A model generated the notes under the pieces. The model was not told the origin of the DNA. It worked only from the letters and a program-made list of their open reading frames with translations, and searched no databases. 64,000 bases of DNA, from the NCBI RefSeq assembly GCF_051622035.1, contig NC_135358.1:17146501-17210500 (forward strand), in the 5' to 3' direction. This stretch comes from Arctopsyche grandis (lineage: Eukaryota; Arthropoda; Insecta; Trichoptera; Hydropsychidae). This document shows positions 51,501 through 62,094 of the stretch, piece by piece. Made by a program: the position numbers and the translations under genes. Position 1 is the stretch's first letter; each line of letters starts with the position of its first letter.

Positions 51501-54500
51501 CTACAGGTACTGCACCATCTACTGGAGGTGCAGCCCCATCTACTGGAGGTACAGCCCCATCTACCGGAGGAGTAGCTCCATCTACTGGAGGAGCAGCTCC
51601 ATCTACAGGAGGTGCCTCCACAGGAATTTCAGCTGGAGGTGGTGGAGGAGGTTCAACAACTGGAGGTGGAGGTGGGGGATTAGCAGCAAGGTATATAGCT
51701 TTTTGTTTTTCCGTTGTATCCACTCCTGGAATAAGTTCGACGAACGCATCATCCAAGTCATCTCCAATGTCATTGAAGCGTTCCTTCTCGCCAATCAGTT
51801 CGTCTGCAAATGCAGCAGGACATGCAAAGCGTAAGCATTTGAATACACAATATCAAGCGATATGTACGCTAGTGATATTCCAGTCGATACGGCAAAAGTT
51901 CCAAATTTACACAATCGAATAAATATTTAACCCAAAATGGAATTGAAACTTTGGCAAATAAATTTTGTACTCGATATGGCGTGGAAATGAGAACCTTCGC
52001 TTTTTGTAAATATATTTTTTGTTTAATCCTCACTATGATCGGGATTATTTGTATTTGTGAGGTGTGCTTTGTATATGAAGAAATGTGATGCATCCATCAT
52101 GCTAAGTCACGTATTTAGTCAATCCTAAAGAAACGCCCAAAGGATGAGCATTCGTCACAAAGTCAGGGGGAAAAACATGCTCCACAATTCGTAGAACACA
52201 TGCAAACTATACATGGAAACTCTTATTTCAATGAATGTATAGAACCAGAGACTTTGATGTGGAAAAACCATTAGCCAAAAATGTGGATGAAAGGAAGTTG
52301 TGGGTAAAAATCAATTCATTGTTGGATTTATATGACAGGGCGCCAGCCAATATACCTACATTATTAAATATATATGTACACACACATTAATTCTCTCAAA
52401 TACTTAATGGTTTATATTCGAAAAAGTAAAATAAATCCGACATGCAACTGTTAACTTCACAAACACTAAAATACACATGTTACTTACCATTGAGTTAAAA
52501 TATGAGTATTTGAGTGGGGCTTTATTTATAACAATCAAAATAAATCAACAACTATATCTAAAATTACTAATTACAGTTGATTTTATTTAATTGTTTCGCA
52601 AGGATCTTGGGATTAAATAAAAAGAAAACAAAACACACAGCACTAAATAAAAATATTATAATATATTTTTTATAAACACACATATTAGAGTTCTACATCA
52701 ATGGTTTCATCTGAATGTCTCAAATATATTTAGAATGTGAATGCAACAATTAAAAAAAATTACAAATGCACTTTCTTTTTCTAACTTGCAAAAAATTGTG
52801 ATTAACAAAGCTATGTTTATTACTAAAATATAAATATGAAATTAAGACAAAAAAATACTAGTTATGTTTCACAAGCCGTAATGAAGAATGCTTTGTAAAT
52901 TATTTTTTTCCTTTTCAATAATCAACATTAAATTCAACAATTTTAATATACAGAAAGAAGAGAAATAATAATCAAAATCGATACGAAAATTTACAATTAG
53001 CGGAAATAAATATACTCGCACACTTAGTCAACATATATATCATCAACATTTTAAATATAAATATTGAAAATTCTTTCAATACGTAATTTTTAGTTACAGT
53101 ATTGTACAACATACTGCGCCATTTAATAAAACTATGTATTGGCAGTGCTTCGTATTGCTTACACGATTACTTCTTCCATAAGGAAGAAAAAGAAGAAAGA
53201 CAATATATGTATGCTGAAATTCGTCATACTCCATTTTAGTAAAAGGCTAAATATGTGACGTAAAAAAGGGCATCTTTAAAAAATAAATTTCAAAATATAT
53301 ATATATTACACAATAACAGTTTAAGCATTATAATAATATATAAAATGTCCATGCTTCAAACAACACTTAAGTGCATTGTACATATCAAAAGGAATGTTAC
53401 TTAGGCTGTTGTCGTAAATACTTAAAAAATACCGATAAGCTTCGGTAAAACAGAAATGCATAAGGAATATTTCTATTTACGCGTAACTTTTATGCATTTA
53501 TTGATCAGTCAATTCATTACTATTATCTGATGATTATGGCGAAATTTCATCTTACGACAAACAGTTGATCGCGTCATTCAAGGATTCATATTTTGAAATC
53601 AAACGATAATAAATATAACATAATTTGGAATGAATTCGCATCATGGAAATGAAACTACCTATCGTACAAAAATTATAGATACTTCAATTACACTCCTAAT
53701 ACATAATGATGGAAAAGTAAGATTTGTGCAAATTTCCAGTGCTGAAAAATTATTGCTATGACTATGTAAACGGATGAGGAATAAAAATTCATCTAGATGA
53801 TTCATTGATTTGTAAAAATAAAGTAGATGAATTCAAATTCGGTAGGAAGAATCGATAAATATTAAGTGCGAATTGAACGTGCTTCACATGTTTTGAATGT
53901 CATGAAGGGTAGCTTCCATTTCTTCTTGGAGCAATTTGTTCTTTTCGCGCTCAGATAAAATGTCGTCTGAAATTGTTTTACAATCACAACAGGTTAAAAA
54001 AGCAAGCCAAAAAATTATAACATCAACACAACGAGAAACACCTCTTGAACATAGCAGTCCAAGAAAAATTTTTCATTGGAGGATAATCGAATTGGTCAAG
54101 ATATCTCCGAGCTTAATTTTTTAGCAAATCTATTAAAAATGATACAATATTTAATATTTTGACCAATTCCACTATGTGTAAAATGCACCATGCAAAATAA
54201 AAACATTGTGCAAAAAATACATAATACGAAAAAATTCAAGTCTTAAATACAAAAACAAAATCAAATTAGTAAACATCTATCAAAAACTCAATGCTTAAAA
54301 ATCAAACAAGTATGTATTTGCAGTATCTGTGAATAGTGCTAAAATAATTGTAGCTTATAATTAGTTATTAAAATGAAATAAAATTAGTGTTTTCGTTTTT
54401 GAGATATCTAAGAAATTTTCTTGTAGAATTTATTACAATAATATTTAAGATATCATAAGAAATTATGGTGAGTAAAGATAAAATGTTACCTTCGAGCCTG

Positions 54501-57500
54501 TCGACTTCCTTCTGTAGTTTTTGAACGGAACGTTCAGCGAATTCAGCACGAGCTTCAGCCTATAAGCATCAAGAAACCATAAGTACATTTGAACAATATA
54601 TTTAATTTTAAATATTAAATCAATCACTAATTAATTATTAATGAAGCAAAACGTTAAATCTAAATTTATTCACTTTAAAACGTATGTTAATTTTAAAAAA
54701 TTTATGTTATAAAATTCATTAAATATAAATTAGTATAATATATAAAAATAATATATTATTTGTTATTGAAATTTTTGATGCTCGCAAAACAAAACAACAA
54801 AACACTTTTTTTATTTTTGATTACCTTAGCAATTCGCCTTCACCATTTAAATGTCATTTTATAATACCTAATTAAAATTTACGTAAAAATATTTTTTATA
54901 ATACAGACTAAAGCGAGTAGTGAAATGTGTAGGGGAAATTACGAGTGAAATAGGTAGGTAATACGGAAACGTAAGTAAGGAACTGTAAAAATATAATTTT
55001 AAAAAAGCAATATAAGGAAATCTTCCCATAACAATAATAACAGAAAAAAGGAAAGCATATCCATCACCATCAATTATTGCATGCTGAATATGTATGTAGA
55101 AATAATTCTAAAGAAACTGTTGATTTATTTAAAATAATTATGAGTGCTATGAAAGTGAAATGACTCTATGGAAATTCACGAAATATTTCATGTGCTTGTA
55201 TTTTTTTTTTTTTTTTTGCAACAGAGAATTGAATGCAATGGATGATATATCTTTAGACTTACATTGCTGAGCTTATCATTGATCAAATGGATCTTATCCT
55301 CAGCGTGCTCACGAGTGGCCGTTGCCTGGTCGCACCACACCATACCAACATACAAAAAAAAGAAAGAGGCAAAATATGCCCGATATTACAATGTTTCATG
55401 CCATCACCGCCCCTTACTCACTAAAAATGATTCAGACTTCCATACCAAAGCAAACTACGATGTTCAAAATTGATTAAGAACCATCGATCATTGCTGAGCG
55501 TACAGGTAAGATATGTATATACATAAATCGTGTGACAATGTTTAAGAATAATTAAAAATGGTAAACAAGCTCTCACACATTTATCACACGATGTTTTAAT
55601 GTAGAGTAAAGGATCGTATATACAACTAAAGAAAAATCCCCAATAAAATGATGCCAAAAACCTGAAAACAAAATACTTGCACCGCAGAAGGGGGACGAGG
55701 ATTTGCAAGAAGATATATGCAATAATAATATGACCAAAGTGAACGATATCGTCGGAGAAGGGATGGGACGTGACACACAACTCGCTCTAGTCTGCCATCG
55801 GTCCAGCGTCTGGATAATATATTACCTCTTTTAGTTGACCATCCAGTATTTTGACTTGTCCTTCATATGTTTCTTCTCTTTGTGTAGCCTATATGTAGAG
55901 ACAGCGGCGTGTGTGTGTGTGCAACAAGTTTTAAAAATGTTAAGAAATCAAATCACATCAACAACATCAAAATTGAAAAACAATTGTTAAGTATTACAAC
56001 ATTAAGTTGAATCCGATCTCACATGCTGCACATACAGTTAAAATCTTTTGAATAACCAAGGAAACATGAGAAAATGAGATCGGTGGAAATACGAATGTGT
56101 CGATTAACATTCGTTTAAATAAATAATATCACGTGAACAAACATCAACTCTCCAAATTCATTTAAAAAAATTTCAAATAGTATAAAAATTCATTTGATAT
56201 TATCATTACTAAATGTAAATTTGGAAACTTGATCATGTATAATTATTATAGTAAAACTGTTAATTTTCTGTGTTTATCTATTGAAAACTGAAATGCAAAA
56301 CTGAGCAGGCTGTTAAAACACTCAAATATTTTTAATTCTCATTTCTATCCGACAGACCTCCTTTAGACGGGCAGTGAGGTTCTTGATTTGGTTTTTGTAC
56401 TCCTCCTCACGTTGGTTAGCCTAATTATTTATAATAGTATATGTTAACTACCATTTCGTACAGAATAATGTTTATTTGAATTTATAAATTAAATCCATTA
56501 ATTTCTTCCATTATTTTCTAACTTTTTTGTATTTTGTTCGTTAAAAAATTGAATTTAAATGACTCAAGAATTATAATATCGACTATAGTAATAATAATAA
56601 AAATTGATATTACCTTTTCTTCTGAAACTTCAAGGGATTTCAAGTTATTGCCAACAACACGGAGTTCTTCTTCAAGTTCTACAATTTTACTGAAAATTAA
56701 AAAAAATACGTTAGACAAAAATCGAAATATATTCAAGCAAAATACGCTCATTATAATATGTATTGAAAAAAAAAACAGTCTAATTTAATTAGAAAATGTT
56801 GAAATCAAAAAGCAAGCGCAAAACTTACCTGTCAGATTGTTCAGCACGTTCTTCTGCTCTTTCCAAATCTTGTTCCATCATAACTAGTTTACGAGCGACC
56901 TATATTTGAAAGCAGCAACAACACAACAAATATCAAATTTCGTGCAATAGTTAAAAGAAAACAAGTCTACGTGTTAATATTAAAACAAAAAGAATTCCAT
57001 AAATATAAACTTAAAATAATTATTTAAATAAGCTATGATTTTAACTGGCAATAAAAAACTTAAGAAATTGAAACTACATGTAAAAACCAATTCAAAACAG
57101 TGAAAATGATGGAAATTGAAATAACAATAAATTGAATTTCATCATTTTAACTGACAATGAATAAAAACGAGTACATGCTTATTTGCAACAAGTTTTTCAT
57201 CGAAAATAATGTTGTCGAAATTAAAGTATAGACGATTAATTATGATATATCAAATTCCATAAAATTTTAAATCTCAAATAAAACATGTACAAATTTTCAA
57301 CATAAAATCAAAATCATGCGATTTTAATAAAATAATATAACACCTCCGAGCAGCATCTGAAAATTTAATATTCTACAAACTGAAGATACGACAAAAAACG
57401 ACACAACAACAAATAAGAATATTTTCATAACTTTTTTTCAAATTACTGGTGAATATATTAATAAAAATATTCTTATATCGATTAAGAAACACTACAAAAA

Positions 57501-60500
57501 TCAATCTGGAATAAGAAAGCATTCACTCAGCATTTACGCATAATCATTATTTGACACATACGATTCACCAGCATCGGCACGTTCTTCAGCACGTTCCAAG
57601 TCAGCTTCAACCATGGCCAGCTTACGAGCAACCTGTCACCATGACACACGTATTAACATCAAAAACTTTTAAAACTAAAACACATTAACTCTAAATTTAC
57701 TTTTAATGATTGAATAGCTTAGAGCTTCATACTTGAGTAATATATATATATATTTTGCAAACAAAAGCAAGATTAATTTATATTATAACCGACAAAACTG
57801 TGGATCACATCAAACATACGAAAATTAAATAATACACGGAAAATGAAAGTCTCGAAGTAACATGCTGTTAATATGTTAGAAGATTTGGAATGCTTTACAA
57901 AGCAATTATACTGTGATAGACTATATCTTTTACGGTGACCACTTATTGAAAAGCTCTTGAAAATAGTCCAGTTACACATATTAAATTTTATCAAAAACTT
58001 TCAATGGTAAAAGCATTTAAACTCCAATATGACTCATGCAAACAAAAAAACAACGACATTAAGACTTAAGAATAATATTTATGGGAAATATTTTGAAATT
58101 TTATAATATTAATTAATGATCTGACAATTTAGGGATATATCTGATACATCAAAAAATGTTAGCTGTGGCTATAAATTAATATAGATAAAAGGATCGAACT
58201 CATGGATATGAAACATTTCATGAACAACGTAAAACACGCTCAATCAAATCACACTTTTATTATGGAAAGACCTCATCATATTTTTTGTCAGCTTCCTCAG
58301 CAAGGAAACGGGCTTCCTTCAACTGATTTTCCAAGGCATCCATACGCTCTTCATCAGCAAGTGACCTATTTTCCAGGATCTTGCGGGCACTAACCAAAAT
58401 ATACATACATACGCATAAATAAATAATTTTTAACATTTTCCTTTACATATAAAATAACATTTCCAAATTTTCAAAATCAACAAACTGTTAAATATTTGAC
58501 AATAGCAAATAATCGAAAAACATAATTAATTATAAATAAATCGACGACAGTTGAAGTTTTCAAAAAGTTGAAAAATGTGTGTTTAAATTGCGTAGAAGAC
58601 TGCAACACCACCTAAAATATTTCACAGGGCTGAAAATGAATGTAGATCAATATTCTTACACTAAATATAACTACAAACATTCACAAAATTGAAGGAGAAT
58701 CGTCGTCATTAATATAAGACTAATTTGTATTTAAATTTCGAAATATTAAAATTTTCGATAATTCTCCTTCAACCAAAAACTTTTGTTATAGAAGTATAAG
58801 TTATTATCTGAATCTGATCATCGAATCAATCATATTCAATTTAAATCAATTCATTACAATATGATTCAGGTAATAACAGAGTTAAAAAAAAAACAACTAA
58901 GAATTGTTAGTCACCTCCTCATATTTTTTATCTGATTCTTCGGCAATCAATTTGGCTTGTGATAATTGTGCTTCGAGTATAGCCACTCTATCATCTTCCA
59001 TATTGGTTCTATTCTCAAGCGCCTTCCTTATTCTGAATATTTTTAGTATAAACCACACGACACACGCAGATGATGTTAATGTTAATTAGGATGCAGACGG
59101 TATCATCACACATGAAAAATAATACATAAAACACTATTAGGATTCGAGTTAAATTGGAACAAATTATAATTTTAAGTGAAGTGATATAAGAACTAGGAAT
59201 ATAACTTCTTAATGCATATTTATTATTTAACAACAAAAGCAAAGAATATTATATATAATCTAGTTTTACCTAATGAAACCAAAACAGTGATTTTTTGACA
59301 TTCAAATTTTCAAGAAAGTTTTTTCAAAACAGCAACAATATACTGATTAAATATATATTATTAAATTACACAACTTTGTTTTTGATACAGAAATTTGCAG
59401 ACGTCAAAAAAATGTCAGTTTCATTAGGCAGAATAATTCCATTTAAATAAACTTCAAATAATAATACCAATTACATATTAAATGAAATCGAACGCATAAT
59501 TTTTTCAATATTGAAAAAAAAATGTGAAAGGAACATTACATAGCACATAATTTTGATAAGCTTGCAAATTATTACATTACAAAATATATGTATAAAATTT
59601 CTCTACTAATCATTTTGTTAGAAGCCTATTCATAAATATATGCATTGCAAATATATAAAATAAAAATCAAATCGTTTTCAGAGCGGATTAATATCTTAAT
59701 TTATCAAAATATCGTTTATACTCAGATAGTTCAAAATTATTTTGTTGTGGAGTGGAATAACCATTTCTATGATTTCATAATTAGTGTATTTTAAAAATGC
59801 ACTATAAAAAGAATTGCGGTAAGGAAATATATGTAACTCGATTTTCTACATATTTTTGAAGATAAGACCAACATATGTACATATGTTATAGTTATATGGT
59901 CATTATGGCAATGGCAAATAACAATAAACGTTCTAACAGTGTTGAATGCAAGAGAGCAATAAAAACAGTTTTTATACGAAATTAGCAATAGCCATAACGT
60001 TTCGAAAACAAATTGCCATAATGACCATCCAATGTCTAGTTATTGTACTATAACTCATGTATGAATACATCAAATGCTACAGAAATTCGCTCTAGAGACC
60101 AGACCCACTGATGGGCCAGAATGTCCCTCTTCCCCTCCTATAGTCAAATTCAAATCCATCGATTGGGTCATCCTGGTTTAAATTTTTAAAACTACAACAT
60201 CTTACATTTGGAAAATGAAATAAAACCCAATAAGTAATATTTTAAATATCATTTTGCAAATATGTAGCTCAATGTTTCGTCTGAGCACAACGATGCAATA
60301 AAATCCAACCGTTTCGAATAAATGGAAAATATAAAAAAAATTAATTAAAACAACCAACAAAGACAAAAACCGATATATACCGTTCAGACTCATCAGCAGC
60401 CTGGCTAGCCTCAGCGAGCTTGGCGGTGGCTGTGGCAAGACGCTCCTCTGAGCGTTCCAAGTCTTCTTCCAAGAGTTGGATACGACGGTTAAGGGCAGCA

Positions 60501-60514
60501 ACTTCAGACTCAGC
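48498..60514 (-). CDS. Tm1: tropomyosin 1 (Tm1), exons 3-9, 5' end outside the window
   Basis: Exons in transcript order: 3 (60381-60514), 4b (58915-59032) or 4a (58272-58389), 5b (57562-57632) or 5a (56829-56899), 6 (56614-56689), 7a (56358-56420), 7b (55826-55888) or 7c (55263-55325), 8 (54490-54559), then one of five last exons: 9e (53884-53966), 9d (50887-51803), 9c (49936-50018), 9b (49446-49531), 9a (48498-48580). All members of each group share phase; exon 4, 5 and 7 variants also share length. Exon 3 starts at residue 81 of the family, so exons 1-2 (80 residues) lie beyond the right edge. [17 protein letters not shown] and the Pro/Ala tail identify the fly Tm1 type. Products coat actin in muscle and non-muscle cells; alternative 7 and 9 exons change actin, troponin and end-overlap contacts. 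Tm2 follows on the same strand. Confidence 0.92.
49446..49531 (-). CDS. Tm1: Tm1 alternative last exon 9b (…VELILKE)
   Basis: AC plus [17 protein letters not shown] and [13 protein letters not shown]; 86 nt, one residue longer than its sisters. The ILKE ending matches a known fly Tm1 muscle isoform. Confidence 0.88.
49936..50018 (-). CDS. Tm1: Tm1 alternative last exon 9c (…LHDLCGF)
   Basis: Acceptor ATTACAG, then AC plus [17 protein letters not shown] and [12 protein letters not shown]. Two cysteines near the end are unusual for insect tropomyosin. An AATAAA on the minus strand at 49880-49885, only 51 nt past the stop, supports use as a terminal exon. Confidence 0.82.
50887..51803 (-). CDS. 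Tm1: Tm1 alternative last exon 9d, Pro/Ala-rich troponin-H tail
   Basis: Acceptor TTTGCAG, AC plus [17 protein letters not shown] and [17 protein letters not shown] continue the coiled coil. The chain then turns into a proline/alanine tail: two PPPPPP runs, many PPVDGAA-type heptapeptides, [11 protein letters not shown] repeats and a final PAPAPA run ending PAS. The exon is 917 nt and gives 304 residues, predicting a protein of about 560. In flies such Tm1 isoforms (TnH-33/34) occur in indirect flight muscle, where the tail links to glutathione S-transferase and sits on the thin filament. The antisense Gln-rich frame at 50910-51575 is a shadow. Confidence 0.9.
51804..53883 (-). other. Tm1 intron between exons 9e and 9d, with 9e 3' UTR
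   Basis: AT-rich and without further exon candidates. AATAAA on the minus strand at 53497-53502 is a plausible poly(A) signal for exon 9e transcripts. Confidence 0.5.
53884..53966 (-). CDS. Tm1: Tm1 alternative last exon 9e (…LHDIQNM)
   Basis: Acceptor ATTTCAG, AC plus [17 protein letters not shown] and [12 protein letters not shown]. It is the first last exon reached after exon 8. The ending lacks the aromatic/Gly tail of muscle forms and resembles non-muscle tropomyosin ends such as vertebrate LNDITSL-like termini. Confidence 0.85.
54490..54559 (-). CDS. Tm1: Tm1 exon 8
   Basis: Encodes [19 protein letters not shown] and DRLE plus one base of the next Asp codon. It is present as a single version and shared by all isoforms. 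Donor GTAAC. Confidence 0.92.
55263..55325 (-). CDS. Tm1: Tm1 alternative exon 7c (divergent)
   Basis: 63 nt between ACCAG and GTAAGT, encoding [12 protein letters not shown] and HLINDKLSN. Its outer residues differ strongly from 7a/7b, yet the core positions (8, 12, 15, 19 = Ala, Ile, Ile, Leu) keep the heptad, and length and phase are identical. No stop and strong splice sites argue for a functional third choice. Confidence 0.8.
55826..55888 (-). CDS. Tm1: Tm1 alternative exon 7b
   Basis: 63 nt encoding [12 protein letters not shown] and KILDGQLKE, phase 0 on both sides. Core residues Tyr, Val, Leu, Leu align with exon 7a. Similar ATQ(K/R)EET-type segments are found in fly Tm1 isoforms. 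Confidence 0.87.
56358..56420 (-). CDS. Tm1: Tm1 alternative exon 7a
   Basis: 63 nt encoding [12 protein letters not shown] and KNLTARLKE, the usual arthropod muscle sequence at this place. The donor is GTCTGT, weaker than those of 7b and 7c. Confidence 0.9.
56614..56689 (-). CDS. Tm1: Tm1 exon 6
   Basis: Completes a Ser codon, then [15 protein letters not shown] and [10 protein letters not shown], phase 0 at its end. A single version only, unlike vertebrate genes, where exon 6 is the internal alternative. Confidence 0.92.
56829..56899 (-). CDS. Tm1: Tm1 alternative exon 5a
   Basis: 71 nt encoding [19 protein letters not shown] and EQSD plus AG of the Ser codon. Donor GTAAGT. Same length and phase as exon 5b, so the two can replace each other without a frame change. 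Confidence 0.88.
57562..57632 (-). CDS. Tm1: Tm1 alternative exon 5b
   Basis: 71 nt encoding [19 protein letters not shown] and DAGE plus TC of the Ser codon. It is closest to the standard muscle sequence. Donor GTATGT, acceptor GACAG. Confidence 0.9.
58272..58389 (-). CDS. Tm1: Tm1 alternative exon 4a
   Basis: 118 nt; encodes [32 protein letters not shown] and ADKKYDE after the split Arg codon. This is the common arthropod version. Confidence 0.92.
58915..59032 (-). CDS. Tm1: Tm1 alternative exon 4b
   Basis: 118 nt; encodes [32 protein letters not shown] and SDKKYEE. Same phase and length as 4a and aligned along its whole length, so an ancient duplicate kept as a mutually exclusive exon. 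It lies 5' of 4a. Confidence 0.88.
60381..60514 (-). CDS. Tm1: Tm1 exon 3
   Basis: 134 nt; encodes [32 protein letters not shown] and [12 protein letters not shown] plus CG of Arg. Acceptor TTTCAG. It corresponds to residues 81-124 of the family. No exon 1 or 2 sequence was found between here and 64000. Confidence 0.93.
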
Positions 60515-61708
60515 CTGAAACGAAAACACAACACCAATCAATAAAACGCACATCATACATAATTACAAATAATGTGCAAACTCGCATTGATAAAACCACG
60601 TCAAAAGATAGTCGATGATAATTCCGCAACACATCCGAGACTTTACAATGACTCCCAACAAGACAAAACGGTGACGAAATCCGGCGATTGCTAACGACGA
60701 GCGCGTCCATCCTGGAGACCCACCCACACGAACGAGGAGGATCAGGTGCACCACCCACTACTAAATTCCTTTAAATCGCACATGCCGTCGTTATGTATGC
60801 GATAATTCGAGAATTAAACAACCCCAGTATTACTCAAAAGTTAAATGTGACCTAAGTTGATAGGATGTGAAGCGATGAACGCACTGCATATCAAATTACA
60901 AAGGACACAACACAATAGTTCATTACAGGTCAACTGTTTGATACAAAGCTTTATTATATTCTATGAACTGTATACATACATAGAAATGCTGACGTTTACT
61001 TTAAATCCCCATTTCATTTCAAATTGGCTCAAACATTAAGCCGAGCCTAATGGCGCGAGTAGGGCATGTTACACCTGTTGCTCATCCTGACCTTTATAAC
61101 AGAACGAAACTTGAAAATAACACATCCAACCCACTGACACACCCTTATTTTGATTAATTTTATGGCAGCAACACACTATTCTTAAACACGACTTTTTCAA
61201 ACGGCCATTTTCCATCCCCGTCCCCATAGTAAAAATTCTAAAAACGTTCTATTCGATCAATAAACGCAGTAGCGCGAAACAATTCGTCAAACAAGATTTG
61301 TGCTAATTTGAGCACATTACCTTAACACGTATTATAATTTAATAAACTCATCAGTTGATTTATAATAAATAGTCATTCCTTCAAAGGAAATGATTAAATC
61401 AACATTTCTTGAACGCATAAATCAATGTGACATGTTTAGCGAGTGTCTGGTTTTTTTTTTTTGTTCTTAATAAACATTCACTTAAAATCAATTTCGATGA
61501 TGATACATCTTATTAAAATCGCATCCAATCAAGTAAAGCGTTAGCCCTCCATTCTAAATTTTCCTAAACAAATACAAATTTCAACCTTCGCCAATATTTT
61601 ATATGCAGTAGTGTCACCCCAATTTTGGAACGGGTTTTCAAATTTCTTCTGTGTCAGTTTCAAATTAATACTTAATCAAATTAATTACAGTAATTATAAT
61701 TTGTCGGA
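60515..61708 (-). other. Tm1 intron upstream of exon 3
   Basis: Mixed composition, with a GC-richer part at 60560-60750. No exon with tropomyosin sequence or consistent phase was found. Confidence 0.5.

Positions 61709-62094
<386 letters not shown>

Noticed and set aside
50910-51575. 221-codon plus-strand frame rich in Gln and Leu
   Set aside because: Exact antisense of the Pro/Ala-rich Tm1 exon 9d, whose splice sites, phase and homology are clear.
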